A DNA stretch of 64,000 bases from Spartinivicinus marinus (GCF_026309355.1 NZ_JAPJZK010000001.1:3492501-3556500), one strand, 5' to 3'; shown: positions 1-9,871, counted from the first letter of the stretch. Numbers and translations are program-made. Notes: generated by a model not told the origin, from the sequence alone.

Positions 1-694
1 AGACTTGAATCATTGCACCTGATACAGGAAGAGGCTGGTTCTCTGCATATAACTCTGAAATTCTACCTGTCGTTTGCTTCAGCGTTTGTCTTAGTTGATC
101 AAAGCCTTTGATATCAAAGGCCATTACCACTGCAACGGCTTTGGACCAGTCTTTCATCAGTGGTTGACGTAAGGTATAACGGTCAATAAATCGAACATAA
201 ACGAGTCTAATTGAACCATTGTGTTTAATTAGTGTTCTAGCGCTAGGTGTAAAGGTTTCTCGCCTTTTTTTTACAATTTCAGGTATTCTAGGATCAATTT
301 CACTGAAAGGATCATCACTGTTTTCATAATAAAACTCAACCTGATTATCAGGTGATAAAATAGATAAGGATAGATAACCTATGCTAACATCATCTAACTC
401 TTTAATTGCAGCCTCTAAGTTACCTTCAATAGCTAATGCTTTAAAGCGTTTATCTTCAATTTTTAAAAAATTCTGTAGTTCTGCGCTACGAACTAACGCA
501 GGAAAGTATGTATCTGCAAAACTTAAATAAAGATTTAAATTGGCAACTAATTGATTAAGTTGTAGCTTGGCTTCACTTGACTGAAAGTGGATGATAGACT
601 GCTTTTGAATCTGATAAATACCCAAAAAAGTTATTAAATAACTAAAAATTAAGACAGGTAATATAAGCGATTTTACGCGTTTATTTAGTCTCAT
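1..694 (-). CDS. membrane sensor protein, N-terminal part (cut by window edge)
   Basis: An open frame runs leftward from an ATG at 692-694 to the window edge without a stop (231 codons). It starts with a basic stretch and one hydrophobic segment (about residues 7-26). A mostly hydrophilic region follows that looks like an extracytoplasmic sensor domain, so the output domain (kinase, GGDEF or other) would lie outside the window. It overlaps the end of the upstream PotD-like gene by 14 bases, which implies translational coupling; a binding protein feeding a membrane sensor is a common pairing. The output domain is unknown. Confidence 0.7.
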   Translation of the reverse strand, partial: MRLNKRVKSLILPVLIFSYLITFLGIYQIQKQSIIHFQSSEAKLQLNQLVANLNLYLSFADTYFPALVRSAELQNFLKIEDKRFKALAIEGNLEAAIKELDDVSIGYLSLSILSPDNQVEFYYENSDDPFSEIDPRIPEIVKKRRETFTPSARTLIKHNGSIRLVYVRFIDRYTLRQPLMKDWSKAVAVVMAFDIKGFDQLRQTLKQTTGRISELYAENQPLPVSGAMIQV

Positions 695-1721
695 GGTCTT
701 TGCTTAATGCTCGCATAATCCGATTGCGTTGAGTCATGCTTTTATCTGATATAATTCGGTATGGCTCACTTTTATCTAGTATTTCAACACTTGGGTATAG
801 GCTTTTATCATTTTTAAGTTCTTCATCTATTAATGGCATAGCTGCTTTATTGGCTGTGGCACTGCCTGTGTCATTAGCATTGAGTGCAGCAATGTCAGGC
901 TTATTCAGAAAATTAATAAAAGCCAAAGCATCTTGTTTGTTTTTGCTACTAGCAAGTACAGCGATACAGTCCACCCATAATGAAGTGCCTTCTTTAGGTA
1001 CAGCAAACTTCCATACTTCTTTTCCAACAATATCATTGAGAGTGTATTCATCACCGCTATAGGCAAGCGCCATAAATAACTCATCATCATCAGGTTTGGC
1101 ACTAATATAACTGATTACATAGTCATAAGTCAGAACCTTTGGGAGTTGTTGCTTTAACAAAGTATAAGCAGCCTTTAGGTGATCTACATTTTCGCTATAA
1201 ATAGGGAGGCCGCTTGCTCTTAAAGCTGGGATTAGGGTGTCAGTATAATCTTCAAGCATTCCAATATGACCTGCTAATTCGGGAGAAGGGGCAAGTAAAT
1301 CTTGCCAGGAAGTGGGGGGAGATTTAACTTTATCAGCACGGTAAGCAATGCCTGTTGTTCCCCAGAAGTAAGGAACGCCAAAATTACCACAACTTCGTAA
1401 CCAACGCCTTTCTGTATTGCTGATGTTTTTTACTTCTGTACTAGTAATTGGCAGAAGTTTATTGTTTTTGCCAAATAGCTGGGCTGAGGTACTATCAATA
1501 ATAACTAGATCATACTGTTCTGAGCTTTGTGTAGCTAATACCTCATCACGCATTTCATCACTGTCGTAATACACCTGTTTTAAGATAACACCTGTTTGTT
1601 CTTGCCATTGCTGAATGACTTTCTCTGATAGATACTCTTGCCAGTTGAAAAGAATTAGTTCTTTTGCGTGGCTATGAAAGCTTGTGCAAGTTAAACAAAC
1701 AAATAGGATGAAAAACTTCAT
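681..1721 (-). CDS. PotD/PotF-like periplasmic solute-binding protein
   Basis: A 346-residue protein with a clear signal peptide (about residues 1-19, ending SFHSHA). The mature protein opens with ELILFNWQEYLSEKVIQQW, the typical beginning of spermidine/putrescine-binding proteins of ABC importers, followed by a YYDSDEM stretch where PotD-type proteins have their conserved YDS(N/D)E. Length fits the family (about 350). No permease or ATPase gene is next to it. The next gene overlaps by 14 bases and encodes a membrane sensor, so this protein may act as a periplasmic signal receptor instead of an importer subunit. Polyamine specificity is inferred from family resemblance only. Confidence 0.85.
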   Translation of the reverse strand: MKFFILFVCLTCTSFHSHAKELILFNWQEYLSEKVIQQWQEQTGVILKQVYYDSDEMRDEVLATQSSEQYDLVIIDSTSAQLFGKNNKLLPITSTEVKNISNTERRWLRSCGNFGVPYFWGTTGIAYRADKVKSPPTSWQDLLAPSPELAGHIGMLEDYTDTLIPALRASGLPIYSENVDHLKAAYTLLKQQLPKVLTYDYVISYISAKPDDDELFMALAYSGDEYTLNDIVGKEVWKFAVPKEGTSLWVDCIAVLASSKNKQDALAFINFLNKPDIAALNANDTGSATANKAAMPLIDEELKNDKSLYPSVEILDKSEPYRIISDKSMTQRNRIMRALSKDHETK

Positions 1722-1827
1722 AGCAAACTGCCTTTTTAGTATTAACTATGGATATTAACTATCGCATCTGTATTGGGTATAGATAGCTACATTCTATGGA
1801 TAGTGTTACTTGACAGTGTAGTCTTCA

Positions 1828-4320
1828 TCAGCCTGCTTTTGTATAGTTAAGTCGTGCGGTAAACTTCTGAAAAGCATAAGCCGCAGCAAGATAACAACAA
1901 GCAGCGATTAAAAGTAGGCTGTTGAATCCCAGCTCTATTGCGATAATCGGTGCAAGTAAAATACTGATTACAGATGCGCTATTGTTAATACTCCATGCCC
2001 AAGGGATAAGTTGATCTAGTTGTTTTCCTAATGATGCCAGCGCAGTTGCAAATGGAAACCCGATGGCTACTGTCAAAGGAGATATAATTATTATTGCAAT
2101 GATGCTTTTAGTTAATAAAGTACTATGCCTTAGCCACTCGAAAAGCAAGGGAAGAATAAACTGTAATGAAATAAGTGATAAGATAATGCAGATAACGGTA
2201 GTATTAATGAGCAAGCTATAGCTGAATTGTTTATTGATTAATATGTTGGCTAATATGCTGCCAATGCCAGAAAATATTAAAAAGCTGCAAGTTGTTACAG
2301 TGACAGCAATCAATATATTATCGAACCAGAGAACAAAATATTGGATAAAGGCTATTTCTAAAAAGAAAAAGCTGAATCCAATTAATAAAAAGTAGTCAGT
2401 GAAAGCTAAGGAATGACTTTTTAATAAGGCCGTATTGGTAGAGTGACTGTTGTGAAATATAAGTGGTAATATAATTAGTAGGGTACTGAAAATAATGCAA
2501 ATGATTAAAATAAGAAACTGTAATAAATAGCTGGTTTCAATGAGTGATATGCCACCTTTTCTCGCAAGAGATAGGAATTCATTGATAGAAGTCCACTTGA
2601 AAAAATGGTTGAAGAAAGGTTTGTTGTCTGATGTGACAGAAATATCAAATTTATAACTTAACCTAAAATTCTTATTGTTGAGAATTGTTTCGTTGATAAG
2701 TTGATGAAAGGTTGGGTGTGGAATAATATTGGTTTTATTTGTTTGGACAGCAGTGATGTTAGGGAAATAAATAGTATCAAATCCTTTTGCATGACAAAAC
2801 TGAATAATGTTTGAAATTATTCCAGAATTTAATGGCTGTTTGCTTAGTAAAATAGTTAATGTTTTCCAACTTCTAATTAGTACTAAATGGTTACCTGGAG
2901 ACTCAATACCTTGTTGATTAAGCATTGATTGAATAGTGTTAACTAACTTAAGACTGCTCCGAGCTGGTAGGTCCAACCAGTGAGTAAATTGAACTACCCC
3001 TTGATGGGTGAGTGCCCGCCAATATTGCTCGATTGCCTCAACGGTATAATTATAGTTCTCTGCAAGAGAATAAATATTACTCCCTATGTGTCCACCATCA
3101 ATAAAATCGAGCTGAATAACATCATATTTTTTGTCAGGGAAAGCCAAAAAAAAACTGCGAAAGCTTTGGTTGTATATCTGAGTTTGTGGTGCGAGATGTT
3201 TCCAGCCTGTGTAGTTTGCTAGTTTATCAGTAAAAATATTGATTATCAGTGGGTTAGGTTCAACAATATCAATGTGATTAGCCTGGTGATAAAAAGCCTG
3301 TAATAAAGTACTACCGCCAGCTAAACCAAGAATTAATTGTTGAGGCTTTTTTATAACTTGATAAGCTAATGCCGATGAGGTGTCAGCCAGAAATGCTAAG
3401 GTGTCTGGTTTATTTTCAGTAAATTGATTAATAGCTGAAAAATGGTTGGCATCAATGAACATTCCTAGCTGATCAGGAATAATAGCTGATGATTGGAGGC
3501 TTAAGCCTGCTACAGCTCGGTAAGGAATAACAGGGCTTTTAACTACGTGAATCAGACTTTGTGGATTAGAAAGCTGGAGTATAACACTTGACTGTGGAAG
3601 TTGGAGGATTTGCGGTAGTGGTTTAAAATTATTAATATTTAATGGATGATGCAATATAGAAAAAATAGCACATATAATGATACTACTAATAATAATACAC
3701 AAAAACAAGTGTAGATGGTATTTTGTTGTTAATTCATACCAAGCAATAACCAATGTAGCAACAGCAAAGCTGCAAATTACTAGCAAAATAGTATGTGGGT
3801 GTAGAAACTCTAATAAAACAATAATGAGCCCTGCTCCAACACCTGAACCTACTAAATTGACACCATATACTGCAGGTATGCTGTGTTTGAAAAATTTTAA
3901 ACTCATTACTATACAGTTTGCTGCAAAGAAAAAAGGAATTAACAATAGAATGAAAATAATGAAAAATTGTAACCAGGATTGGTAACTCCAAAGTAATGTT
4001 TGTTGTTGAAAAGGAATGAGTTGTACTAAGTAGAAGCAACTAAAAGAACTGATACCAAATAGTAAATAGCTAATCAAAAAAAATAATGTGAAATATTTAG
4101 CAAGCCATTTTTGATAAAGGCTGATAAAAGTGCCACTTATTGCTATTCCTAAAATAGCTAGGCTAATGAACATATAAGCGAAATGGTTCCACTGAATAAT
4201 TGCAAAGAGCCGTATAAGAAGAATTTCATAGCTAAGCAATGCAGCAGAAATAATAAAAATACTACAATAAGGCACTTTTAACTGGTGAGAATTGAAATTG
4301 ATTGACCCACTGCTTATCAT
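1828..4320 (-). CDS. integral membrane protein with central spermidine-synthase-like domain
   Basis: An 830-residue protein with three parts: about seven hydrophobic segments (residues 15-230), a soluble Rossmann-like domain (about 260-590), and a further set of membrane helices (about 625-825). The soluble part resembles the spermidine synthase/methyltransferase fold: LILGLAGGSTLLQAFY sits where aminopropyltransferases carry GGGDG, followed by the acidic strand end IDIVEPNP and then YDVIQLDFIDGG in place of the catalytic DSSDP region. Those departures suggest that it does not make spermidine. Fused membrane/spermidine-synthase-like proteins are a known but uncharacterised group. It lies 27 bases downstream of pcm on the same strand, so the two are probably co-transcribed. 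Confidence 0.75.
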   Translation of the reverse strand: MISSGSINFNSHQLKVPYCSIFIISAALLSYEILLIRLFAIIQWNHFAYMFISLAILGIAISGTFISLYQKWLAKYFTLFFLISYLLFGISSFSCFYLVQLIPFQQQTLLWSYQSWLQFFIIFILLLIPFFFAANCIVMSLKFFKHSIPAVYGVNLVGSGVGAGLIIVLLEFLHPHTILLVICSFAVATLVIAWYELTTKYHLHLFLCIIISSIIICAIFSILHHPLNINNFKPLPQILQLPQSSVILQLSNPQSLIHVVKSPVIPYRAVAGLSLQSSAIIPDQLGMFIDANHFSAINQFTENKPDTLAFLADTSSALAYQVIKKPQQLILGLAGGSTLLQAFYHQANHIDIVEPNPLIINIFTDKLANYTGWKHLAPQTQIYNQSFRSFFLAFPDKKYDVIQLDFIDGGHIGSNIYSLAENYNYTVEAIEQYWRALTHQGVVQFTHWLDLPARSSLKLVNTIQSMLNQQGIESPGNHLVLIRSWKTLTILLSKQPLNSGIISNIIQFCHAKGFDTIYFPNITAVQTNKTNIIPHPTFHQLINETILNNKNFRLSYKFDISVTSDNKPFFNHFFKWTSINEFLSLARKGGISLIETSYLLQFLILIICIIFSTLLIILPLIFHNSHSTNTALLKSHSLAFTDYFLLIGFSFFFLEIAFIQYFVLWFDNILIAVTVTTCSFLIFSGIGSILANILINKQFSYSLLINTTVICIILSLISLQFILPLLFEWLRHSTLLTKSIIAIIIISPLTVAIGFPFATALASLGKQLDQLIPWAWSINNSASVISILLAPIIAIELGFNSLLLIAACCYLAAAYAFQKFTARLNYTKAG

Positions 4321-4347
4321 GATAAGTGCCAGCTTGAAGTGATCAGG

Positions 4348-5085
4348 TTAGTGCTTCCCTGTTAAAGGTACAAACCTAACTGGCAACACTTGACGGGTGG
4401 TGACCTGTGTATCTGAAATTTTTTCTATTAGAATGAGGTGTTGGGTAAAGAATTGATCCCCAACAGGGATAATCATTTTACCTCCTACCTTCAATTGTTT
4501 AACCAATGGTGGTGGAATTTGCCCAGCAGCAGCGGTGACAATTATGCCGTCGAAAGGCGAATATTCTGGCCAGCCATAATACCCATCAGCAAACTTAGTG
4601 GCGATGTTTTCATAACCGAGTTTAGCTAGTCGTTCAGAAGAGATTGTTGCAAGTTCTTCAATGATTTCTATGGTATATACCTGTTTAACAAGAGAGGCTA
4701 ATACAGCTGCTTGATAGCCGGAGCCGGTACCCACTTCAAGAATGACATCCTCTTTATCGGGCTCTAGAAGGTCGGTCATTAAAGCAACAATGTAGGGTTG
4801 AGAAATGGTTTGACCATAACCAATAGGTAGTGGACGGTTATCATAAGACCAACGTTGCTCTGATACTGGTACAAATTTATGTCTTGGCACGGTTGCAATC
4901 GCTTTCATTACAGTATCATATAAGCTTGACTTACCTATGAAATAGCTAGTTTCTTTCACTTCTTCGACTATTTCTTGAACCATTTCTTGGCGCATAGTTT
5001 CCCACTCATCCCCATAACAAATGCTCAGCTGGCTAATGGTTAGACCAGCAATGATATAGATAAGATCGTTTAACCATTGCTTCAT
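4348..5085 (-). CDS. pcm: protein-L-isoaspartate O-methyltransferase, apparently exported
   Basis: A 245-residue SAM-dependent methyltransferase of the PIMT family, which repairs isoaspartyl residues in damaged proteins. Seen directly: PRHKFVP, the SQPYIVALMTDLL stretch and the SAM-binding motif VLEVGTGSGYQAAVLA, all in family order. It is about 35-40 residues longer than the cytoplasmic enzyme. The extra N terminus is hydrophobic (LIYIIAGLTISQLSICYG) and looks like a signal peptide or membrane anchor. If exported, its SAM supply would be puzzling, so this may instead be a membrane-tethered form. It is first in a probable operon with the spermidine-synthase-like membrane protein. Confidence 0.88.
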   Translation of the reverse strand: MKQWLNDLIYIIAGLTISQLSICYGDEWETMRQEMVQEIVEEVKETSYFIGKSSLYDTVMKAIATVPRHKFVPVSEQRWSYDNRPLPIGYGQTISQPYIVALMTDLLEPDKEDVILEVGTGSGYQAAVLASLVKQVYTIEIIEELATISSERLAKLGYENIATKFADGYYGWPEYSPFDGIIVTAAAGQIPPPLVKQLKVGGKMIIPVGDQFFTQHLILIEKISDTQVTTRQVLPVRFVPLTGKH

Positions 5086-5276
5086 AATTATGCATATTTA
5101 GATTTAGACATTGATTTTATAGTTACAAACTGTATAAACCGTTTGCTAGTGTTTTAATATAGATAGTAGAAGCTTATCTCCTTAGCAATGAATACTGTTG
5201 CAAAAGGGGCTCTTGCTAGCTTTTGCGGATGCCTGAATGGGTTTGGGCTAAGTTTTATCATGTTAGGTTAAAGTGA

Positions 5277-6758
5277 ATGTTAATCATACCAGTAGAACAT
5301 CAAATTAACTGGAAAAATCCCCCGGTTGCTACATTACTAGTCATTCTGATTAATTGTATTATTTATTTTGGTTATCAAATAGGTGATGATGAGAAGTATT
5401 ATCAAGCCATGCGTTATTATGAAAAGCATGAGCTATATACTAATGAACGAGATCTTTATCTACAGTATCTGAAAAACAAGGATGTAGAGCAATATAAGCA
5501 AGCCAGTAGACTGGTTGATCGTGAAGATGATAAGAGTCTGCGTTTAGTGATTATCAATGACTTAGGATTTGATTATTTTTTAAAAACGGCCCTCGAAAAA
5601 AAACTAAGGACTAAAGAAATTAAGGCTTGGACCAAAAATCGTCAGGAATTCGAAGCACTAAGAAATGAAGCTAGCTTTATCAAGTTTGGCATTATACCTG
5701 GTAATGTTACTGTAGAGGGTATGCTCGGCTCTATTTTTATGCATGGCAGCATCGATCACTTGCTAGGAAATATGATTTTTTTGTTTATCTTAGGGTACTC
5801 TCTAGAAATTGCTTTTGGTCGATTAGCATACTTAAGTTTATATATGTTAACAGGTATATTTGCTAACGTACTTTATGTGGCTTTGGAATGGGGAGAATAC
5901 CGGCCCGGTGTAGGTGCTTCGGGAGCAATTGCTGGCTTAATGGGGATGTATGTAGCGCTATATGGAGCACGTAAGATTCAGTTTTTTTATTGGGTGCTAT
6001 TTTATTTTAACTATATAAAAGTCCCCGCTTTTTGGGTATTCCCATTTTGGGTAGGCAAGGAGCTTTATGGTGCTCTAGCTGCTAATGATCATGTGAATTA
6101 TTGGGCGCATTTAGGTGGGTTGATAAGTGGCTTTTTTATCGTATTGGCTACGAAACAACGATTGATAAAGGTAGATACTGATTATATTGATAAGGTTGAT
6201 CCATTAGCTGACTATCATCAAAAAGTAGCTAGGCTGGAACAGCTGATTTCAGATATGAAACTTGATCAGGCCCGTACACTTTGTAAAAAAATTATTGGAG
6301 AATACCCTAATCAACTTGATACTTATCGTCAATACTATAATTTGTTAAAAAACAGACCTGTATATGATGATCCTAAAAGTGAATACAACCAGTTAGTATT
6401 TTCTATATTTAAACTACCTGCGTCTACTGACACTATTAAGTTGATTGCGGATATCTTTGATGATTATTACAATAAAACTAAGTTTGATGGAATTTTGAGG
6501 GTGCCTAAATTGAGCCTGATGCTATCCAATAAATTTGTCAATAATAATTATTATTCTGGTGCGGAAATACTTGTAAGAAACTTGTTGCAAACGAATCAAT
6601 TTCCTGATGGAATACAAAAAGTTATTTACTTGTTGGGGGTTAACTATGGAAAACAGGGCGATAAAAATGGCCAGAAAAAATACTTTAGTGTTTTGACTAA
6701 ACACTTTCCTCAGACTGAAGAGGCAAAGTTAGCAAGCATGGCATTAGCAATAAAATAG
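5277..6758 (+). CDS. rhomboid-family intramembrane serine protease with TPR-like tail
   Basis: A 493-residue protein. It starts like many rhomboids (MLIIPVEHQINWKNPPVATLL, first membrane helix about 17-35). A charged insert of about 100 residues then precedes the rhomboid core. The core holds HGSIDHLLGNMIFLF (helix 2 His/Asn), the nucleophile motif GASGAIAG with Ser215, and the partner His278 in NYWAHLGG. From about residue 310 the chain is hydrophilic and helical, with repeats resembling TPRs. It is divergent from pcm and convergent with a membrane protein carrying a similar tail. It should cleave membrane proteins; the substrate is unknown. Confidence 0.88.
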   Translation: MLIIPVEHQINWKNPPVATLLVILINCIIYFGYQIGDDEKYYQAMRYYEKHELYTNERDLYLQYLKNKDVEQYKQASRLVDREDDKSLRLVIINDLGFDYFLKTALEKKLRTKEIKAWTKNRQEFEALRNEASFIKFGIIPGNVTVEGMLGSIFMHGSIDHLLGNMIFLFILGYSLEIAFGRLAYLSLYMLTGIFANVLYVALEWGEYRPGVGASGAIAGLMGMYVALYGARKIQFFYWVLFYFNYIKVPAFWVFPFWVGKELYGALAANDHVNYWAHLGGLISGFFIVLATKQRLIKVDTDYIDKVDPLADYHQKVARLEQLISDMKLDQARTLCKKIIGEYPNQLDTYRQYYNLLKNRPVYDDPKSEYNQLVFSIFKLPASTDTIKLIADIFDDYYNKTKFDGILRVPKLSLMLSNKFVNNNYYSGAEILVRNLLQTNQFPDGIQKVIYLLGVNYGKQGDKNGQKKYFSVLTKHFPQTEEAKLASMALAIK

Positions 6759-6787
6759 TTTTACCATCTTATTTTTAGCTCTCTCAT

Positions 6788-6825
6788 CCTAACCTTCTCC
6801 ACTCCATGATGGAGAAGGGGTTAGG
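6788..6825. terminator. bidirectional stem-loop between convergent genes
   Basis: CCTAACCTTCTCCA (6788-6801) pairs with TGGAGAAGGGGTTAGG (6810-6825), with a two-base bulge and an 8-base loop. It lies between the ends of the rhomboid gene and the convergent zinc-finger gene, where a shared terminator is expected. The sequence also resembles dispersed CCTAACC-type repeats, so it may be one copy of a small repeat family. Confidence 0.55.
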
Positions 6826-6864
6826 TTTGAGGACTACAGTTTATTTGAAAGGGAGAGAAGGGTT

Positions 6865-8298
6865 TTATGAAGCTTGTAAGCTATTTATAACCTTAATAAA
6901 CTCTGTTGCTTGTTTGGCCTCGATTGAATTTGGAAACTTCTTTGCAACAAAATTCAATAACTGCAATGCTTGTTTATCCATGTGTAGTCTGTCGGAGTAT
7001 GTTTTGCCCGCTAATAAATATGCCTTTGCCAACCCAGGGTATTGAGGATCAAGTTGGTGTAGGTTTTTCATTAATACTAACCCTTCCTTTGGTTTGCCTG
7101 AATTAATAAGAGCCTCTGCAATTTGGTGGCGCATTTTTATGTCTTCAATTGCCTCTTTTATTGGAAAGCTAGGTGCACCTTTTTGGCAATTTAGATACAC
7201 CTGAGAAGCTTGGTAGCTATTATTTGTTTGCAGTAAAAGCTTGAGGTAAGCAATGCCATGGTATACCAAGCGCTTTTCATCGTTGGTTTCAGTTAATAAT
7301 TCATGGAAGCGTTTGTGAATATCCAGATCATTTGGAAATTGGTCTATTTTACTTCTTACAATACTTAATGCCTGATCCATATTACCTTCTTTAAGATAGA
7401 TTTCAGCATCGGCAAGCGTTTGTTTTATATAATATTCTTCATCTGATATTAACTCATCATCTTCCATATCAGCTGTATATCCAAGTTTTTCCTGGCTTTG
7501 AAAGAGTGTATACCCCATCAAGCTGAACATGACTAAAATGAAGTATCCATTAACAAAGGTATTGACACTTTGGAATAGCAATGGGTGAATCTTGGTAGCC
7601 AAAAAGGCATCTACCACCGTATTACTGATAGATAAAATGACTAAAAACACGCAAAGAATGCAGTAAGGCCAGCCAATACCAGAGATAATAAACCAGAGTC
7701 GAGATGGGTTGATAGCGGCAGTTACTGAATGCTCCCATGCTAGTGTCATGACACTAGCGGGAAATGCAAAAATTGCCAGAATTAATCCAACAAAAAACAG
7801 AATAATACTTATTTTGGCTAAATAGTATAGAAAAACACCAGTTAGAATAAATACTATTAATTGTCTAAAAAACAAACTAAAACCAGTGCCAGAAAATAAA
7901 GTGGTTATGCTGGGGGGAGTCATATCCCCATGACTGGTTAATTCGATAATAGAATAAGAGTATTTATAGATAATGCTTATCAGTATTAGCCAGCTAAAGA
8001 TACCTAGGAGTCCTGTCAATTCTAACGCTGCAAAGGCAAGTGATGAAATGACCAGAAACATTACTGAATCCTGATTGAAAGGATACAGAAAAAAACGATT
8101 AATTTGTGTCCAAAATGGGGGGATTTTATTAGCAGAGCCTAGATAGCTCAGCGGTTCGGTACACATTAAACACTTGGGGGCAGTCAGGCCCTGAGGTGGT
8201 TTGATGATACAACAATCGCCATAGAGCTTTTGGCATTTTCTGCATCGCCAGGTAGCAGGCTCGCGTTGATGATATTTGCAATAATCTTTTTTACTCAT
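6865..8298 (-). CDS. membrane protein with N-terminal zinc finger and C-terminal TPR region
   Basis: A 477-residue protein of no family I can name. Residues 5-45 hold a Cys/His cluster (CKYHQREPATWRCRKCQ, then CC and CLMC) like a B-box or zinc ribbon. About five or six hydrophobic helices follow (residues 75-275), then an acidic linker (EDDELISDEEYY). From about 290 to the end there is a helical repeat region with TPR character (AEIYLKEGNMDQALSIV, FPNDLDIHKRFHELL). This tail resembles the tail of the convergent rhomboid protein in order and wording. Function unknown; a scaffold or membrane quality-control role would be inference. Confidence 0.7.
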   Translation of the reverse strand: MSKKDYCKYHQREPATWRCRKCQKLYGDCCIIKPPQGLTAPKCLMCTEPLSYLGSANKIPPFWTQINRFFLYPFNQDSVMFLVISSLAFAALELTGLLGIFSWLILISIIYKYSYSIIELTSHGDMTPPSITTLFSGTGFSLFFRQLIVFILTGVFLYYLAKISIILFFVGLILAIFAFPASVMTLAWEHSVTAAINPSRLWFIISGIGWPYCILCVFLVILSISNTVVDAFLATKIHPLLFQSVNTFVNGYFILVMFSLMGYTLFQSQEKLGYTADMEDDELISDEEYYIKQTLADAEIYLKEGNMDQALSIVRSKIDQFPNDLDIHKRFHELLTETNDEKRLVYHGIAYLKLLLQTNNSYQASQVYLNCQKGAPSFPIKEAIEDIKMRHQIAEALINSGKPKEGLVLMKNLHQLDPQYPGLAKAYLLAGKTYSDRLHMDKQALQLLNFVAKKFPNSIEAKQATEFIKVINSLQAS

Positions 8299-8425
8299 AA
8301 CTTCCCTTCAGGGTCATGCTCGTTCTGAGGCAATTTAACTATATTGACTATAGTTATGAAAGGGCATCTCTAATAATTGTTTGCCAAAATATAGAAAAGG
8401 GATTCTAAATTAGTGTAAAGCCAGA

Positions 8426-9871
8426 ATGAATAGCTGCGCCAGGATTATATATATTCACATTAAAGCTTTATGTCATGTAAAAAGGCTGTTTACACTTATG
8501 CTTTTTTTTCTTATTGAGGCAGTAGAAGCGCCTAGTCTGAGTGCAGCTGAATTCATCGAAGATGACATCATGCCTGTGAAAGGGGCTGTATGGGTGTTGA
8601 AAGTTAAAGGAGCAATTGGACCTGCTTCGGCAGATTACATCATTCGAGGTGTAGAAGATGCTGCAGTGGGAAATGCTTCATTAGTTGTGTTATTGCTGGA
8701 TACGCCGGGTGGTCTAGATATGGCCATGAGGGATATTGTTCAGGCTATTTTAGCTAGTACCGTACCGGTTGCTACTTTTGTTTATCCTAAAGGGGCCAGG
8801 GCTGCTAGTGCAGGCACTTTCATTCTCTATGCCAGTCATATTGCTGTCATGGCACCTGCGACAAGTTTAGGAGCAGCAACACCCGTTCAAATAGGAACTC
8901 CACAGTCTTCAAAACCAACGGAAAAAGAAGAGCAGAATAAAACTACAGGCAAAAAAGCTAATAAAGAGGCTTCTATTGATGCACAAACTACCATGCAAAG
9001 AAAGCAGATTAATGATGCAGTAGCATATATAAAAGGGTTAGCAAAAGAGCGTAATCGTAATAGCGAATGGGCTGAGCAAGCAGTAAGGAATGCCGCAAGC
9101 TTAACAGCTAAAGAAGCATTGAAAAAAAATGTAATTGATTTAATAGCAAATGATGTAACTGATTTGATTAAACAGTTACATATGAAAAAGGTTGCAGTTA
9201 ATGAGTCAAATATAATGCTTGAGGTGGCTGATAAGCCACTTCACTATGTTAAGCCTGATTGGCGCAATCGATTTTTGCAGGTTATTACCGACCCTAATAT
9301 TGCTTATATATTAATGTTGATTGGCTTGTATGGGCTAATTCTGGAGTTTTATAACCCTGGTATTGGGGTGGCAGGTATAACAGGAGCGATTTGTTTATTA
9401 CTAGCTGCATATGCATTTCAAATGCTGCCATTCAATTGGGCTGGTTTTGGGCTGATCATTTTAGGGGCTTTATTGATGTTAGCAGAGGCATTTGCCCCTA
9501 GTTTTGGCATTTTAGGCATTGGGGGGATTGTAGCCTTTGTTTTAGGGTCGATTATGTTAGTTGACTCTCCAGAGGTTCCCTATCAAGTTGGTTTGCCTGT
9601 GATTATGGCATTTACTTTAGTGTCTGTATTGCTCTTTATAGTAACGCTTAGGTTATTGATTATGAGCCGTCGACAGCCTGTTGTATCTGGTATCGCGACT
9701 ATTGTAGGGCGAAGTGGAGTTGTAATTAGCAATTTCAATGATCAGGGAATGGTTAAAGTCGATGGGGAGTTATGGAAGGCTGTAACAGATATCCCCTTAA
9801 ATCGAGGGGATAAGATTACAGTTAAAGCTGTTAATGGTTTGATATTAACAGTTGAACGGGGAGACAATTAA
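8426..9871 (+). CDS. nfeD: NfeD-family membrane-bound ClpP-class serine protease
   Basis: A 481-residue long-form NfeD. After an N-terminal hydrophobic stretch comes a ClpP-like protease domain: LLLDTPGGLDMAMRDIV, then the nucleophile in AASAGTF (Ser128) and PATSLGAATPV. A lysine in the region KQINDAVAYIKGLAK is the likely general base. Four or more membrane helices follow (about 285-410), then a small OB-fold NfeD domain (GRSGVVISNFNDQGMVKVDGELW). The family cuts hydrophobic, stomatin-like partners. Its stop codon overlaps the start of the slipin gene (TAATG), so the two are translationally coupled and likely act together. Confidence 0.93.
   Translation: MNSCARIIYIHIKALCHVKRLFTLMLFFLIEAVEAPSLSAAEFIEDDIMPVKGAVWVLKVKGAIGPASADYIIRGVEDAAVGNASLVVLLLDTPGGLDMAMRDIVQAILASTVPVATFVYPKGARAASAGTFILYASHIAVMAPATSLGAATPVQIGTPQSSKPTEKEEQNKTTGKKANKEASIDAQTTMQRKQINDAVAYIKGLAKERNRNSEWAEQAVRNAASLTAKEALKKNVIDLIANDVTDLIKQLHMKKVAVNESNIMLEVADKPLHYVKPDWRNRFLQVITDPNIAYILMLIGLYGLILEFYNPGIGVAGITGAICLLLAAYAFQMLPFNWAGFGLIILGALLMLAEAFAPSFGILGIGGIVAFVLGSIMLVDSPEVPYQVGLPVIMAFTLVSVLLFIVTLRLLIMSRRQPVVSGIATIVGRSGVVISNFNDQGMVKVDGELWKAVTDIPLNRGDKITVKAVNGLILTVERGDN

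Noticed and set aside
736-1062. 108-codon open frame on the plus strand
   Set aside because: Antisense shadow of the PotD-like gene, which has a signal peptide and family motifs; no RBS.
3677-4039. Open frames on both strands inside the 830-residue membrane protein gene
   Set aside because: They overlap a long, well-supported gene in other frames and read as low-complexity shadows.
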